64,000 nt of DNA from Hyphomicrobiales bacterium (GCA_900470095.1 UBZM01000032.1:1-64000), one strand, 5' to 3'. Numbered from the stretch's first letter, positions 8,836 through 18,108 are shown. A program made the numbers and translations. The notes: a model not told the origin generated them from the sequence alone.

Positions 8836-8995
8836 GCGGGAGTAACTAACGGGAGGCTACGCCCGTCTCGCGACCGCAAGCGACGCGTGCGGCCTGTTCA
8901 ATCTGGTGGACGGAGCAGGACTTGTGGCGGATTGAGCGGCGTCCCGGCCACTGGACAACCTCGTGCGGACGTAACCTCCCGTTAGTTACTCCCGC
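8836..8995. repeat. 160-bp element with 25-bp near-perfect inverted ends
   Basis: Bases 8836-8860 and the reverse complement of 8971-8995 agree at 24 of 25 positions. Each arm contains two GGGAG blocks separated by TAACTAAC. The 110 bases between hold no credible gene. The layout resembles a miniature inverted-repeat element or a degenerate small insertion sequence, though no flanking target duplication is evident. It lies between the divergent genes at 8774 and 9105, so it could also act on their promoters. Confidence 0.7.
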
Positions 8996-9104
8996 TCCCC
9001 TGGGCCGTCGCCTATCGTTGCGCCTTCACCGAAGCTCCGCTCCCAACCGCGGCCGCAGAGGCGGATGAAGCGGCTGCCAAGCGGGCAAACCCGGAGGCCA
9101 CAAC

Positions 9105-9686
9105 ATGTCGACATTGAAGCACTGGTCGCTTGCCTTCGCCCTTCTTGGCGGTGTGGCCTCCTGGACCGGCAGCCAGCCGGCTGCAGCGCAGACGGTCATC
9201 GTCGCAGGCGTCGGCCCGGCGGCCATCGACGAACTCAATGTCAAGGTTGCGGCGGTCGACCGGCCCAATCGCACGATGATCGTGCAACAGCGAAGCCACC
9301 GTTGGCTTGTGGAAGTACCCGAGGTGTTTGGAGACCTCTCCAAGGTCAAGGTTGGAGACAATCTCGAGATCAGGCGGATCGACGGAGCGATCGCGGCCGT
9401 CACCCGGGGCAAGAAGGGACTCAAGCCCGGCATCCGCTACTCCGAAGGCAAGTCGGATGCGGTTTTCCAGAACCTTCCCTCCCGTTTCGTCACCCGGACC
9501 GCGACCGTGACGGCGAAATTCAACGGCTTCGACCCTGCCAAGAAGATTGTCACGATCGACGGTCCGGATGGCCGGCGTTCGCTACCGGTTGCGGATCCAA
9601 CCCTGGTCGCGGATCTCCAGAAGCTGAAGCGCGGCGACATGATCGAGCTCGTCTTTACCGAAGCGTTCCAGGTGACACTCAAGTGA
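9105..9686 (+). CDS. Exported protein of unknown function with two similar halves
   Basis: The 193-residue product has a signal peptide of about 28 residues ending PAAAQ. The mature part appears to hold two related units. Each pairs a beta-rich VxAVDRPNRTMIV-like or FDPAKKIVTIDG-like stretch with a later 'L..LKVGD' or 'LQKLKRGDMIEL' element (residues about 78-88 and 172-183). This looks like a small periplasmic beta-barrel or OB-like domain. No specific family is claimed. GGAGG lies about nine bases before the ATG. It is followed by a hairpin and then the HlyD-type pair. Confidence 0.7.
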   Translation: MSTLKHWSLAFALLGGVASWTGSQPAAAQTVIVAGVGPAAIDELNVKVAAVDRPNRTMIVQQRSHRWLVEVPEVFGDLSKVKVGDNLEIRRIDGAIAAVTRGKKGLKPGIRYSEGKSDAVFQNLPSRFVTRTATVTAKFNGFDPAKKIVTIDGPDGRRSLPVADPTLVADLQKLKRGDMIELVFTEAFQVTLK

Positions 9687-9695
9687 ACGGTCACG

Positions 9696-9737
9696 GGCTG
9701 GCGTTTCGGGCCTGAGACGGATACCGTCACGCCAGCC
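9696..9737 (+). terminator. Two-level hairpin after the 9105 gene
   Basis: GGCTGGCG (9696-9703) pairs exactly with CGCCAGCC (9730-9737), and a second GACGG/CCGTC stem lies inside. No T run follows, so it is either a rho-independent-like structure of low strength or an mRNA-stabilising hairpin. The next gene starts about 25 bases later. Confidence 0.35.
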
Positions 9738-9762
9738 ACAAGGGCCGGATGTGGAAGCCGTC

Positions 9763-10224
9763 ATGTCGCCGAACATTCATCCCGCCGCCCCGCATCACTT
9801 GCCGGCCTTCATCACGGCTCCGGGAGAGACCGACTATCTCATGATCGCGATGGCGGTGCTCCTCATCGCCGCGATCCTGGCCGTTGGCGTGGTGTTTTTT
9901 CGCCTGCACACCTTGCCCGAGCGGATGGCACACAAGTCCCAGAAGCTCCAGTTCGAGATCGTCGCGGTCCTTGGGCTTCTGGCGCTGTTCACGCATGTCC
10001 ATCTGTTTTGGGTGGCAGGGCTCCTGCTGGCGCTGATCGACTTGCCCGACTTCTCCGGCCTCTTCGGCCGCATGGCTCACGCTCTCGAGCGAATTGCAGG
10101 AACCGCGCCCCGCCGCGGCGGCAGTTCATCAACAGAGCCACCTGACTCGCCTGATTCCCGGGAGACGCCGGCCGATCGCGAGCCCGAGCTTCATGGCGGC
10201 CGGAAGGAGTCGACCCATGCTTGA
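9763..10224 (+). CDS. Small inner-membrane protein paired with HlyD-type gene
   Basis: The 153-residue product has two strongly hydrophobic segments, about residues 25-45 and 65-88, and a polar, proline- and serine-rich C-terminal tail that looks disordered. Such small membrane partners are common next to the orphan membrane-fusion genes of the YibH/AaeA type. An upstream GTG at 9751 is also possible, but the ATG at 9763 has GGAAG in front. The gene overlaps the following gene by eight bases, indicating translational coupling. Confidence 0.65.
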   Translation: MSPNIHPAAPHHLPAFITAPGETDYLMIAMAVLLIAAILAVGVVFFRLHTLPERMAHKSQKLQFEIVAVLGLLALFTHVHLFWVAGLLLALIDLPDFSGLFGRMAHALERIAGTAPRRGGSSSTEPPDSPDSRETPADREPELHGGRKESTHA

Positions 10225-11449
10225 GCTCATGTTCTGCTCGCTTCTGACGATCCTGCCGGACTACCTCTTTCGTCGTTACGGTCAGGGCAAGCGCATTGGC
10301 AAGGAGATCACGCTCTACTCGGTCTGGTTCGAATTGCGCTGGGGCATCACGGCCTGCGCGATGCTGACCATCGGGTTGATCACGGTGATCTTCTACAATC
10401 ACCCCTCGACCACGAACGCGACCTTGTTCTTCAGAACCGTGCCAATTGTGCCCGAGATCAATGGGCGGGTCGCCGAGGTCTATGTCAGGGGCAGCGGCAA
10501 GGTCGAAAAGGGCGCGCCAATCTTCCGTCTCGACAGCAGCCGGCAGGAAGCGGCAGCCGAAACCGCCCGCCGCAAGATTGTCGAGACGGAGGCCGCGCTT
10601 GCTGTCGCCCGGTCCGAACTCGCCTCGAACGAATCCAAGATCCAGGAGGCAAGGAGTGACCTCCAGCAGGCTCAGGATGAGTTGCGGACCAAGCAGGAAT
10701 TGATGCGACGGAACGCGAATGTGGTCGCGCAGCGTGAGATCGAGCGGCTGGAGGTCCTCGTCGCCGGAAAGGAAGCTGCGGTCAATTCGGCGATCGCGGC
10801 GCGGGATACGGCGCAAACGCGCATCTCGACGCTGCTGCCGGCGGAGAAGGAGAGTGCACAGGCCGCCCTGGCTCAGGCACAGGTCGATCTCGAGAAGACC
10901 GTGATCAGAGCCGGAGTGACCGGACGTGTCGAACAATTTGCCCTTCGAGTCGGTGACATCGTCAACCCGCTTCTGCGCCCGGGCGGCGTCCTGATCCCCG
11001 AGGAGGCCGGACGATCCTCCCTGCAGGCAGGCTTCTCTCAGATCGAGGCGCAGGTCATGAAGGTGGGCATGGTTGCGGAAGCCACCTGCATTTCGAAGCC
11101 CTGGGTCGTCATTCCGATGGTCGTGACCGGGGTGCAGGACTTTATTGCAGCCGGGCAGTTCCGCGGCGGCGAGCAGCTGATCGATGTGCAGCAGGTGGCA
11201 AGGCCCGGTACGATCCTGACATTTCTGGAGCCGCTCTATCCCGATGGGCTCGACGGGGTGACGCCAGGCAGCAGCTGTATCGCCAATGCCTATTCAAGCA
11301 ATCACGATCGCATCGAGTCCAAGGAGACAGGATCCGTCAAAAAGATCGTGCTTCATGCGGTCGATGCGGTCGGGCTTGTTCATGCCATGCTCCTGAGGAT
11401 CCAGGCGCTGGTCCTGCCCATTCAAACACTGGTTTTCACCGGACACTGA
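10217..11449 (+). CDS. HlyD/EmrA-type membrane fusion protein
   Basis: This is a 410-residue periplasmic adaptor with an N-terminal transmembrane segment around residues 38-58. A lipoyl-like half domain (EINGRVAEVYVRGSGKVEKGAPIFRLD) and a long coiled-coil hairpin (about residues 110-225) follow. The second lipoyl half comes next (TVIRAGVTGRVEQFALRVGD), then a beta-barrel. Such proteins bridge inner-membrane exporters to the outer membrane. No exporter gene is adjacent, only the small membrane protein it overlaps. GGAAGGAG lies seven bases before the ATG. Confidence 0.85.
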   Translation: MLELMFCSLLTILPDYLFRRYGQGKRIGKEITLYSVWFELRWGITACAMLTIGLITVIFYNHPSTTNATLFFRTVPIVPEINGRVAEVYVRGSGKVEKGAPIFRLDSSRQEAAAETARRKIVETEAALAVARSELASNESKIQEARSDLQQAQDELRTKQELMRRNANVVAQREIERLEVLVAGKEAAVNSAIAARDTAQTRISTLLPAEKESAQAALAQAQVDLEKTVIRAGVTGRVEQFALRVGDIVNPLLRPGGVLIPEEAGRSSLQAGFSQIEAQVMKVGMVAEATCISKPWVVIPMVVTGVQDFIAAGQFRGGEQLIDVQQVARPGTILTFLEPLYPDGLDGVTPGSSCIANAYSSNHDRIESKETGSVKKIVLHAVDAVGLVHAMLLRIQALVLPIQTLVFTGH

Positions 11450-11664
11450 TCCGGCCGCTCGCGCCACTGATCGATCCTCCTCTCGCGCCCGCCTTTCGGA
11501 CAACTCGCGGTTCCTGGCCCTTGCAGGGGCATAGCGGCCGCACGAGGCACCACGAAAATTGTGGCCGATCACGTCGGGTCGGCGTAAGCTCCCGCGTGCC
11601 TTCCTAAAATCGTTACCGATTTCAGACCCGTACTTGGAGATATTGGTCGGAGGGGGCCAAGTCC

Positions 11665-13434
11665 ATGCAGCGGAGAAATTCTGGAAGCGCCTTTCTGAGT
11701 TCGGACTGGGGTGGCCCATCACCCAGCGATATCATGGAACAACTTGAACTGATCCTGGCAAGCCCCGAGTTCAAGGTATCCGACAGGATCAGAAGATTTC
11801 TGATCTACGTCACCAATGAGACGCTCGCCGGTCGCGCCGAGCGCATCAAGGCCTATTCGATAGCGACCGAGGTTCTTGGTCGAGATCCGAACTTCGATCT
11901 CCAGAACGATCCGGTTGTGCGCATCGAAGCCGGGCGGCTCCGGCGCGCGATGGAGCGCTATTACTTTGTCGCGGGGCAGGGCGATCGCGTCCTCATCGAG
12001 ATTCCAAAAGGCGGCTACGTTCCGCACTTCTCATGGCGGTCGCTCGATCCATCGACCGGGCACATGCAGACTGCGCAGCATGCGGCTCTGGCCGTCTCGA
12101 CCCGGCCGAAGCCGCGGACGCCCTGGGTCTGGGCGCTGACCGGCGTCATGGCGCTGGTCGTCGTTGGCGTCGGGATGAGCCAGGTCTGGCGCAGCGATCG
12201 GACGGACGGGCCGGTTCGGCCAGCCCTTGTCGTAACGCCCTTCGCCAATCTCTCTCCCGGCTCCGAGGCCGGGCTCCTCGCCGCGGGCGTCACCGAAGAG
12301 GTGCTCGTACAACTGGCGAGGTTCAAGGAATTGTCGGTCTATGTGCGGGAGGCGCCGAGCAAGACGCCTTCCGCGGTTCCCGCGCCAGTGGCCGCAGGTA
12401 GGGGCAGGGAGTTCGTGCTTGAAGGGAGCATACGCACGTCCGACGGAAGGCTCCGGGTCTCCAGCCGCCTGCTCGATGGCGCGACGGCGGCGATCCTCTG
12501 GTCCCGGGTGTATGACGCGGATTTGCGCGTCAGTGATATCCTGGGCGTCCAATCCGATATCGCCGCCAAGGTCGCAACAGCCGTCGCCCAACCCTATGGG
12601 ATCGTGTTCGACACCTCGCAGGTGAGGGCGGAGGACGGCAGGCCCGAGAGTTTCGATGCCTACCAGTGCACGCTCCGCTTCTACCGGTACAAGCAGAGCC
12701 TCAGTCAAGCCGAGCATGTCCCGACACGGCAATGCCTTGAACAAACCACCGCCCGCTATCCGAACTATTCAACGGGCTGGGCCATGCTGTCCTATCTCTA
12801 TCTCGATGAGGATCGCTTCCAGCTGAACCGCCGGCCAGGAGCTCCGGATCCGATCTCCCGGGCTCGGAACGCCGCATTGCGTGCCGTCGAGCTCGATCCA
12901 GAGAATGTGCGGGCTCAACAGGCGCTGATGACCGTCCTGTACTTCAGCCAGGAGCCGGTCGAGGCCTTACGGATCGGCGAGCGCGCCTTGGCACTCAACC
13001 CGAACGACACGGAACTGCTCGGAGAATATGGCAGCCGCCTGGCGCAGGCGGGCCAGTGGAAGCGCGGCTTCGATCTGCTCGATCAGGCCGTTGCGCGCAA
13101 TCCAGGCCGATCGAGCTACTATGTCGGAGTTCAGGCGCTTGCCGCCTATATGCTGAATGACGACCAGTTGGCCCTCTCACTGATCCAGCGGGCCGATCTC
13201 GCCAGCTTCTCCCTCTATCATTTTGTCGCCGCACTCATCTATGCCCGAGCCGGACATGACGCAGAGGCAGGCGCGAGTCGGTCCCAATTTCTCAAGATGC
13301 GCCCCGACTTCTTCGCCAATTTCGATGCGGAGCTCGCCAAGCGCAATTTCAACGAAAGGGATCGCGCCGTGTTGATCGAAGGTGCGCGGCTGGCCGGGTT
13401 CCCGGTCCGGCATCGTTTCACCCACGCAGATTAG
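11665..13434 (+). CDS. CadC-like membrane protein with TolB-like and TPR domains
   Basis: The 589-residue product has three parts. Residues 1-125 form a cytosolic domain seen in many alphaproteobacterial 'adenylate cyclase-like' TPR proteins (LASPEFKVSDRIRRFL to IEIPKGGYVP). The last strand resembles the wing of OmpR/CadC DNA-binding domains. A single transmembrane helix lies at about 153-175. Residues about 186-300 resemble the TolB/FlgO fold (VVTPFANLSPGSE, EFVLEGSIRTSDGRLRVSSRL), and TPR-like repeats follow to about 560. No cyclase catalytic domain is present. A membrane-bound regulator is an inference. GGAGGGGG precedes the ATG by about nine bases. Confidence 0.75.
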   Translation: MQRRNSGSAFLSSDWGGPSPSDIMEQLELILASPEFKVSDRIRRFLIYVTNETLAGRAERIKAYSIATEVLGRDPNFDLQNDPVVRIEAGRLRRAMERYYFVAGQGDRVLIEIPKGGYVPHFSWRSLDPSTGHMQTAQHAALAVSTRPKPRTPWVWALTGVMALVVVGVGMSQVWRSDRTDGPVRPALVVTPFANLSPGSEAGLLAAGVTEEVLVQLARFKELSVYVREAPSKTPSAVPAPVAAGRGREFVLEGSIRTSDGRLRVSSRLLDGATAAILWSRVYDADLRVSDILGVQSDIAAKVATAVAQPYGIVFDTSQVRAEDGRPESFDAYQCTLRFYRYKQSLSQAEHVPTRQCLEQTTARYPNYSTGWAMLSYLYLDEDRFQLNRRPGAPDPISRARNAALRAVELDPENVRAQQALMTVLYFSQEPVEALRIGERALALNPNDTELLGEYGSRLAQAGQWKRGFDLLDQAVARNPGRSSYYVGVQALAAYMLNDDQLALSLIQRADLASFSLYHFVAALIYARAGHDAEAGASRSQFLKMRPDFFANFDAELAKRNFNERDRAVLIEGARLAGFPVRHRFTHAD

Positions 13435-13857
13435 ACCGCTGGGCCGCGAAATCCGCGTCGGGCACGCGCCCCGCTCGAAGCTGAACCGTTTCCGCTCTGG
13501 GGCAGCCTCTTCGCCATTGGCCGCAGACAAACCCTCGGTCCCGGGCACGCCATTGGTAGCGGGGGTACGAGCCGCCAGTGGCCGTTCAACCGATCTCCTC
13601 ATGCATTGCCCGAACCACGCGACCTACAGAAAGGCAATGGCGCGTTTGAAAATCCTGAGGCGATGGCAAATATCGATCAGCTCATTCGCAAGAAATTACT
13701 ATTCAATCGCTCTCGATTTTTTGAAGTCTGCGAGAATTCGCCGCAGAGGGAGCAAAACCAGTGCGGGTGTATACTCTGCGTCAGGGTGACGAATAGATAC
13801 GGTTCGCGTGGCGGCCTGCTAGGTTCAGTACGCGAACCGAGCATGGAGGCTTTGACG
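13435..13857. other. Intergenic region with an inverted repeat and AT-richer segment
   Basis: No credible gene was found here. From about 13600 the base composition is less GC-rich than the neighbours. A TATACT -10-like hexamer lies near 13770. GGTTCGCGT (13801-13809) is exactly repeated in inverted form as ACGCGAACC (13830-13838), just before the ribosome-binding site of the next gene. The inverted repeat could be an operator or a 5'-UTR hairpin. Confidence 0.5.
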
Positions 13858-14115
13858 ATGAGCAAGCTGATTACGCGCGCAGCGATTGTGGTAGCGGCTG
13901 TCACATTGGCCGCCTGGGTTCCTCTGCCCAGTCAGGGTTCGTGCAACAGCCCCAAGGGCTGCACGATGGATGCCATCTATGAAAGCTACGACATGATGCA
14001 TAACGGCCAAATGCAGAGGGCGATGGAAGAAGGACAGGCGAATATCGCAGCGTTTCATGCGTTGAAAGAGTGGGAGCTCAGGCATAGCGGAGCGCCCGTC
14101 CATCACCACTCATAA
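13858..14115 (+). CDS. Small exported protein with His-rich tail
   Basis: The 85-residue product has a clear signal peptide (basic MSKLITR, hydrophobic core, processing near residue 25). The mature part is short and holds two cysteines (SCNSPKGC) followed by a helical segment and a VHHHS end. Cysteine pairing or metal binding in the periplasm is possible but unproven. GGAGG lies eight bases before the start. The stop overlaps a further ATG that opens a 39-codon frame (14115-14234, ending VTGTVVMTMR), which may be a remnant. Confidence 0.6.
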   Translation: MSKLITRAAIVVAAVTLAAWVPLPSQGSCNSPKGCTMDAIYESYDMMHNGQMQRAMEEGQANIAAFHALKEWELRHSGAPVHHHS

Positions 14116-14329
14116 TGACCGATCGCATTCGCGATGTGATCGACCCGTTCTCGCGCTGCTTGGCCGGGCTGGTCGATGAAGGCGGAGATCACGACTGGCG
14201 CGTCACCGGTACCGTTGTCATGACGATGCGGTGACGTCGCTGGCCCGCAGGCTGGCCGGGAGTGTCTGCCCCTGCGGATGCGACCGCCAGGTCGCGAGAT
14301 CTGCATCCGTCGTCCTTCGTTAGGGTACT

Positions 14330-14610
14330 CCGAGAAGCGTCTGGCGCAGGGGACCGGTATGATGGTCGATCCTGCGCGCTGATGGCGTCGGAATGCGCAC
14401 GCGCGGATGTGCGTGAGCAGCGCCGCCTCTCAACGCCGTCAACCAGCCCAGATCTCACCCCCATTGAGATGGCCTTCGCCAAGCTCAAGGCGCATCTCCG
14501 AAGGGCGCAGACCAGAACCTTCGATGCCCTTTGCAAGGCCGTCGGCAGCATCTGTGACCTCTTCAAGCCGCAAGAGTGCCAGAACCTCTTCAAACACGCC
14601 CGGCGGCGCA
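14330..14610 (+). pseudogene. IS630-family transposase remnant
   Basis: One frame reads PSTSPDLTPIEMAFAKLKAH, then RTFDALCKAVGSICDLFKPQEC, then FKHA. This is the C-terminal end of IS630-family DDE transposases, including the PDLTPIE block with the third catalytic acidic residue. The N-terminal two thirds are missing. Bases upstream of about 14430 fit the family only weakly and in a shifted frame, so the gene is broken. No terminal repeats could be found. The flanking 14235-14784 sequence otherwise holds nothing recognisable. Confidence 0.7.
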
Positions 14611-14784
14611 GGAGCCATTGGAGGGATTCAGCGATTATCAGGGCCGGCCCCGCAAGCGGCGGTTCGCCGGCATGGGAACCGCATGCGCGCCATGACATAC
14701 TCGCGATAGGCTCCCCGTGGAGGAAGACGCCAAGGGCTTTCCTGATGAGCAGGGCCGCCTCGAACGCCAGATCGAGAGGGAACG

Positions 14785-15153
14785 ATGATCCAGTTCGAAT
14801 TGCTGCGCGACCCGGCTGTGCTTGTGCTGTCGCCGGACGGACCGCTTGAACAAGCCGATTTTGAACGGATCGCCCGGGAGGTCGATCCGTTCATCGCATC
14901 CCATGGCAGGCTCGCTGGGGTGATGATCTGCGCAAGGGCTTTTCCGGGCTGGGACAGCTTCGGCGCGCTCGTGTCCCATCTCCGCTTCGTCAGGGATCAT
15001 CACCGCAAGATCGATCGGATCGCGGCGGTGACCGATAGCGAGTTGCTGAAAATCATGCCGCATATCGCCAAGCACTTCGTTTCAGCGGAGGTTCGGCAAT
15101 TTCCCTTCGATGAGAGGGCGCAGGCTTTGGCATGGCTCGAAGCCGCACGCTGA
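14785..15153 (+). CDS. SpoIIAA-like (STAS-fold) protein
   Basis: The 122-residue protein fits the SpoIIAA-like family (PF11964): an N-terminal VLVLSPDGPLEQADFERI, a central GVMICARAFPGWDSFGAL, and a C-terminal PFDERAQALAWLEAA end. Members have an STAS-like fold and are found in many proteobacteria without a settled function. GAGGGAA lies just before the ATG. It sits alone after the transposase remnant. Confidence 0.85.
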   Translation: MIQFELLRDPAVLVLSPDGPLEQADFERIAREVDPFIASHGRLAGVMICARAFPGWDSFGALVSHLRFVRDHHRKIDRIAAVTDSELLKIMPHIAKHFVSAEVRQFPFDERAQALAWLEAAR

Positions 15154-15342
15154 TTGCGGCGATTGATCGACCGCTGCGACGGCGTCGAGCGTCGGCGGTG
15201 GGCCGTGGCTTCGCGTCGTTATTGCAACACGCGACAGCCGTATTCATACTCCTGCTACAACCTTTGCGATCAGGCTGACGGAGCGAGTCGGGGCCATGTC
15301 ACAGCCGCGTGATCGACAGGGTGCACAGGATTGGCCAGGTCA

Positions 15343-16791
15343 ATGCGACGAGACGGTAATGCTCCCAGGCAGTTGTTGCGCCGGCGCTGGATCAAGGTCT
15401 CCCTCATCGCGATAGCAGCGCTGCTTCTTCTCATCTTGCTGCCGCTCGCCCTCATTCTCTATCCGACGCTCAAACCCTATCCGAAGACGGATTTTCAGGT
15501 CACCGCTTCACAGGCCGAAAGGAATCGGCAGGATCTGGCGCATCTGCGGCGTCTGCCCGAGGTCGAGCGCAGCTTCACCAACGAAACCCGTGCGGCGTTT
15601 GGTCAAGCGCTCGATGCGATCGAGCGGCGCGCAGGCGATCTCGACAGGGCGGCGATGGCGATGGCGACGGCAAAGGCCGTGGCTCTTGCCGATAACGGCC
15701 ATACCAACATTGTCGGGTTGGCCGGGGATCATGGTTTCAATGCCGCGCCTATTCGCCTGGGATGGTTTTCTGACGGCTTGTTCGTGATCGCGGCCACCGA
15801 CAGCCAGCGTCAGCTTCTCGGGGGGCAGGTCATTGGCGCAAACGAGCGCCCGACTGAGGCCCTGGTTGAGGCGCTGCGCCCCTATGTCGGCGGCCCCGCC
15901 AATCTGTCGAAGGAGTTCGTGCCGAATGTCCTGATCTCGCCTGAACTTCTCCATGCCGCGGGACTCGCCGACACGGCAAGCAGCAGCATGTTCGACATCC
16001 GCACCGCAGATGGGAGCATGAGGCGCACGAAGCTCGCTGCGCTGCCTGCCAGCCAGGCGCCGTTGAGCGGCAATTTTTGGCCGAAGCGCCATCTCAGCCC
16101 CGTTGCGCCAGCCACTGGCGCGGCCGAATGGCGGCACGTCCTCGATGGCGTTGCCTTGCCGCTCTATCTCTCGCGCCCCGACGAGAACTATTGGCATATT
16201 TATCCGGCGCAGGACCTGCTCTATGTCCAGCTCAACCGGATGAGCGACAAGGGTCCGGTCTCCGCCTCCCGGTATCTGTCGGATACGCTCGACGAGGCGG
16301 GCAGGAAATCCATTCGAAACGCCGTCGTCGACCTGCGCTTCAATCGCGGCGGCGATTATGTCCTGACCGCGGATTTCTCGCGCCGCTTGCCTGAGCTGCT
16401 GCCGCCGGGTGGCAGGCTCTTCATTCTGACCAGCGCAAACACCTTCTCCGCGGCGATCAGCACTGCGGCACGGCTGAAATATTTCGCCGGCTCCCGCGCG
16501 CTCCTGATCGGGGAGGCGATGGGCGACCGGTCCCAGTTCTGGGGCGAGGGCGGAACCACTCTGTTGCCGAACACGAAACTGACGCTGCGCTATACGACGG
16601 CCTATCACGATTGGGAAAACGGCTGCAGCCTTTCGCAGATCATGACGTGCTTCCTGCTGAACTATGCCTACGCCGTACCGGCAGGATCGCTTCAGCCGAC
16701 GCTGACGGTTGCACCGACCTTCGCGGACTATGCCGCCGGCAAGGATCCCGTCATGTCGGAAGTCATGCGGCTGGTCGCTGCCCGCCAATAG
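15343..16791 (+). CDS. Membrane-anchored S41-like (C-terminal processing) peptidase relative
   Basis: The 482-residue product has one N-terminal transmembrane segment (about residues 18-41), and the rest is presumably periplasmic. Late in the protein are VVDLRFNRGGDYVL and ILTSANTFSAAISTAARLK. These match the tail-specific protease S41 fold, where the serine in the second block is the usual nucleophile position. No PDZ domain is obvious, and the usual lysine is not clear. It could be a peptidase or a non-catalytic relative. A TTG at 15331 is an alternative start. Confidence 0.7.
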   Translation: MRRDGNAPRQLLRRRWIKVSLIAIAALLLLILLPLALILYPTLKPYPKTDFQVTASQAERNRQDLAHLRRLPEVERSFTNETRAAFGQALDAIERRAGDLDRAAMAMATAKAVALADNGHTNIVGLAGDHGFNAAPIRLGWFSDGLFVIAATDSQRQLLGGQVIGANERPTEALVEALRPYVGGPANLSKEFVPNVLISPELLHAAGLADTASSSMFDIRTADGSMRRTKLAALPASQAPLSGNFWPKRHLSPVAPATGAAEWRHVLDGVALPLYLSRPDENYWHIYPAQDLLYVQLNRMSDKGPVSASRYLSDTLDEAGRKSIRNAVVDLRFNRGGDYVLTADFSRRLPELLPPGGRLFILTSANTFSAAISTAARLKYFAGSRALLIGEAMGDRSQFWGEGGTTLLPNTKLTLRYTTAYHDWENGCSLSQIMTCFLLNYAYAVPAGSLQPTLTVAPTFADYAAGKDPVMSEVMRLVAARQ

Positions 16792-16908
16792 GCGCGATGG
16801 CGAACCGGCCTGGCGGCCGGCAGTGCCTGCGTGACCTCATGGTCTCCACTCCAGGCCGCCGGCTTCAGGCCCATCGGCCCGGAGCGATATCATCGGGCCG
16901 CTGGCCGC

Positions 16909-18108
16909 TTACTCGGAATAGTCGACCGGGGCTTCGGCTGACGCTGTGTTATAGAAGATGAACACGAGTGGTGTCCCGGGCTCGGCTGTGGCGTCTGTGC
17001 GCCGGCCGCAAACCTCGCCCGCCACATCGCAGCTGTATTCCGCGACCACTTCGCCGAATGCATTGCGCTGGATGGCGACCTTCTGCCCAATCTTGACCTT
17101 GTCTTTCAGCTTGACGAGAATCTCGACGAAGCCGCCATGGCTTGAAAGAATGGTGTGCCCGCTATTGGCGACGAACACGCCTGAATCGCGGCCGGTGCGC
17201 CCGATCGAACCGACGATGATGCCGTGATGCTTCAGCACATTCATCGTGCCCTCGGTGAAGAGCGGGATCAGGCTGTGGTCCAGGATGCGCGCGGCCCCGA
17301 TCTCGGGCGTGAAGGCTGGAATGCCTACGTCGATCAGGGCGTTCGCCAGCAGCGTAGGATAGGCGCGATTGTCGAATATCTGGTCGATCGGATAGAGCTC
17401 GGCCATGGCCCTGACCTCGGGCAGGTCCATTCGGGCGAGATGGAATCCCGTGAGATCCATTCCGGTGGTCCCGGTGTGGAAGTCGATCGCAAAATCGGCA
17501 TTCGGCCTGAACAGCCTGTTGAACAGCAAGCCGGCATGCCGGCTGGGCGCGCTGGCACCGTTCTCGTTTCCAGGCCATTCGCGATTGATGTCGATCAGAT
17601 CTATGCCCCGTCCGGAATTGGGCCAGCGGCGCGCCATGCCTTCCAGCGCCGGACGCGACACATCGAGAACAGCCATGACGCTGCCCGACATCGTGGTCGG
17701 ATCGAGCTGAGCCATGACTGATTGGATCATGTGCATCGGGCTGATCTCGTCGCCGTGCACACCGCTGATGAGCGCGATGCGCTTGCCTGGCGCCGCTCCC
17801 TTGGCGACGATCACGGACACGTACCAATGCTGCCCTGTCGGCATCTGCACGCCCTGGAAATAGAAGAGGTGCCTGCCGGGGTCGAGGTCCTCGAGGTCGA
17901 GTGCGCTGATGACCCTCTTCCCGCCGATCACGTCTCCGGTAAAGACCGTTCCGCGCGACGCGACCTGGGCCGAGCGGCCCGCCGGCGCCGAAGCGGCCTG
18001 AGCTCGCGCCGGGCTGGCATGGGCCGCCAGGGCAGCCGACGCGCCGACCGAGGCAATGGTTGCCCTCATGAAGTCACGGCGATCGAGGCCGTCCGGTTCG
18101 TCTGACAT
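16909..18108 (-). CDS. Tat-exported succinylglutamate desuccinylase/aspartoacylase family protein
   Basis: The 399-residue product begins with a twin-arginine signal (DRRDFMRATIASVG, processing near residue 36). The catalytic domain has the zinc ligands His118 and Glu121 in GVHGDEISP and His211 in DFHTGTTG, as in the AstE/AspA family of zinc deacylases. A C-terminal beta domain follows, as is common in this group. The Tat signal places it in the periplasm, unlike classical AstE, so the substrate is probably an external N-acyl compound. It is monocistronic by spacing. Confidence 0.88.
   Translation of the reverse strand: MSDEPDGLDRRDFMRATIASVGASAALAAHASPARAQAASAPAGRSAQVASRGTVFTGDVIGGKRVISALDLEDLDPGRHLFYFQGVQMPTGQHWYVSVIVAKGAAPGKRIALISGVHGDEISPMHMIQSVMAQLDPTTMSGSVMAVLDVSRPALEGMARRWPNSGRGIDLIDINREWPGNENGASAPSRHAGLLFNRLFRPNADFAIDFHTGTTGMDLTGFHLARMDLPEVRAMAELYPIDQIFDNRAYPTLLANALIDVGIPAFTPEIGAARILDHSLIPLFTEGTMNVLKHHGIIVGSIGRTGRDSGVFVANSGHTILSSHGGFVEILVKLKDKVKIGQKVAIQRNAFGEVVAEYSCDVAGEVCGRRTDATAEPGTPLVFIFYNTASAEAPVDYSE

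Noticed and set aside
14115-14234. 39-codon frame overlapping the stop of the small exported protein gene
   Set aside because: The stop-start overlap is suggestive, but there is no recognisable domain, and it lies in a region of decayed sequence.
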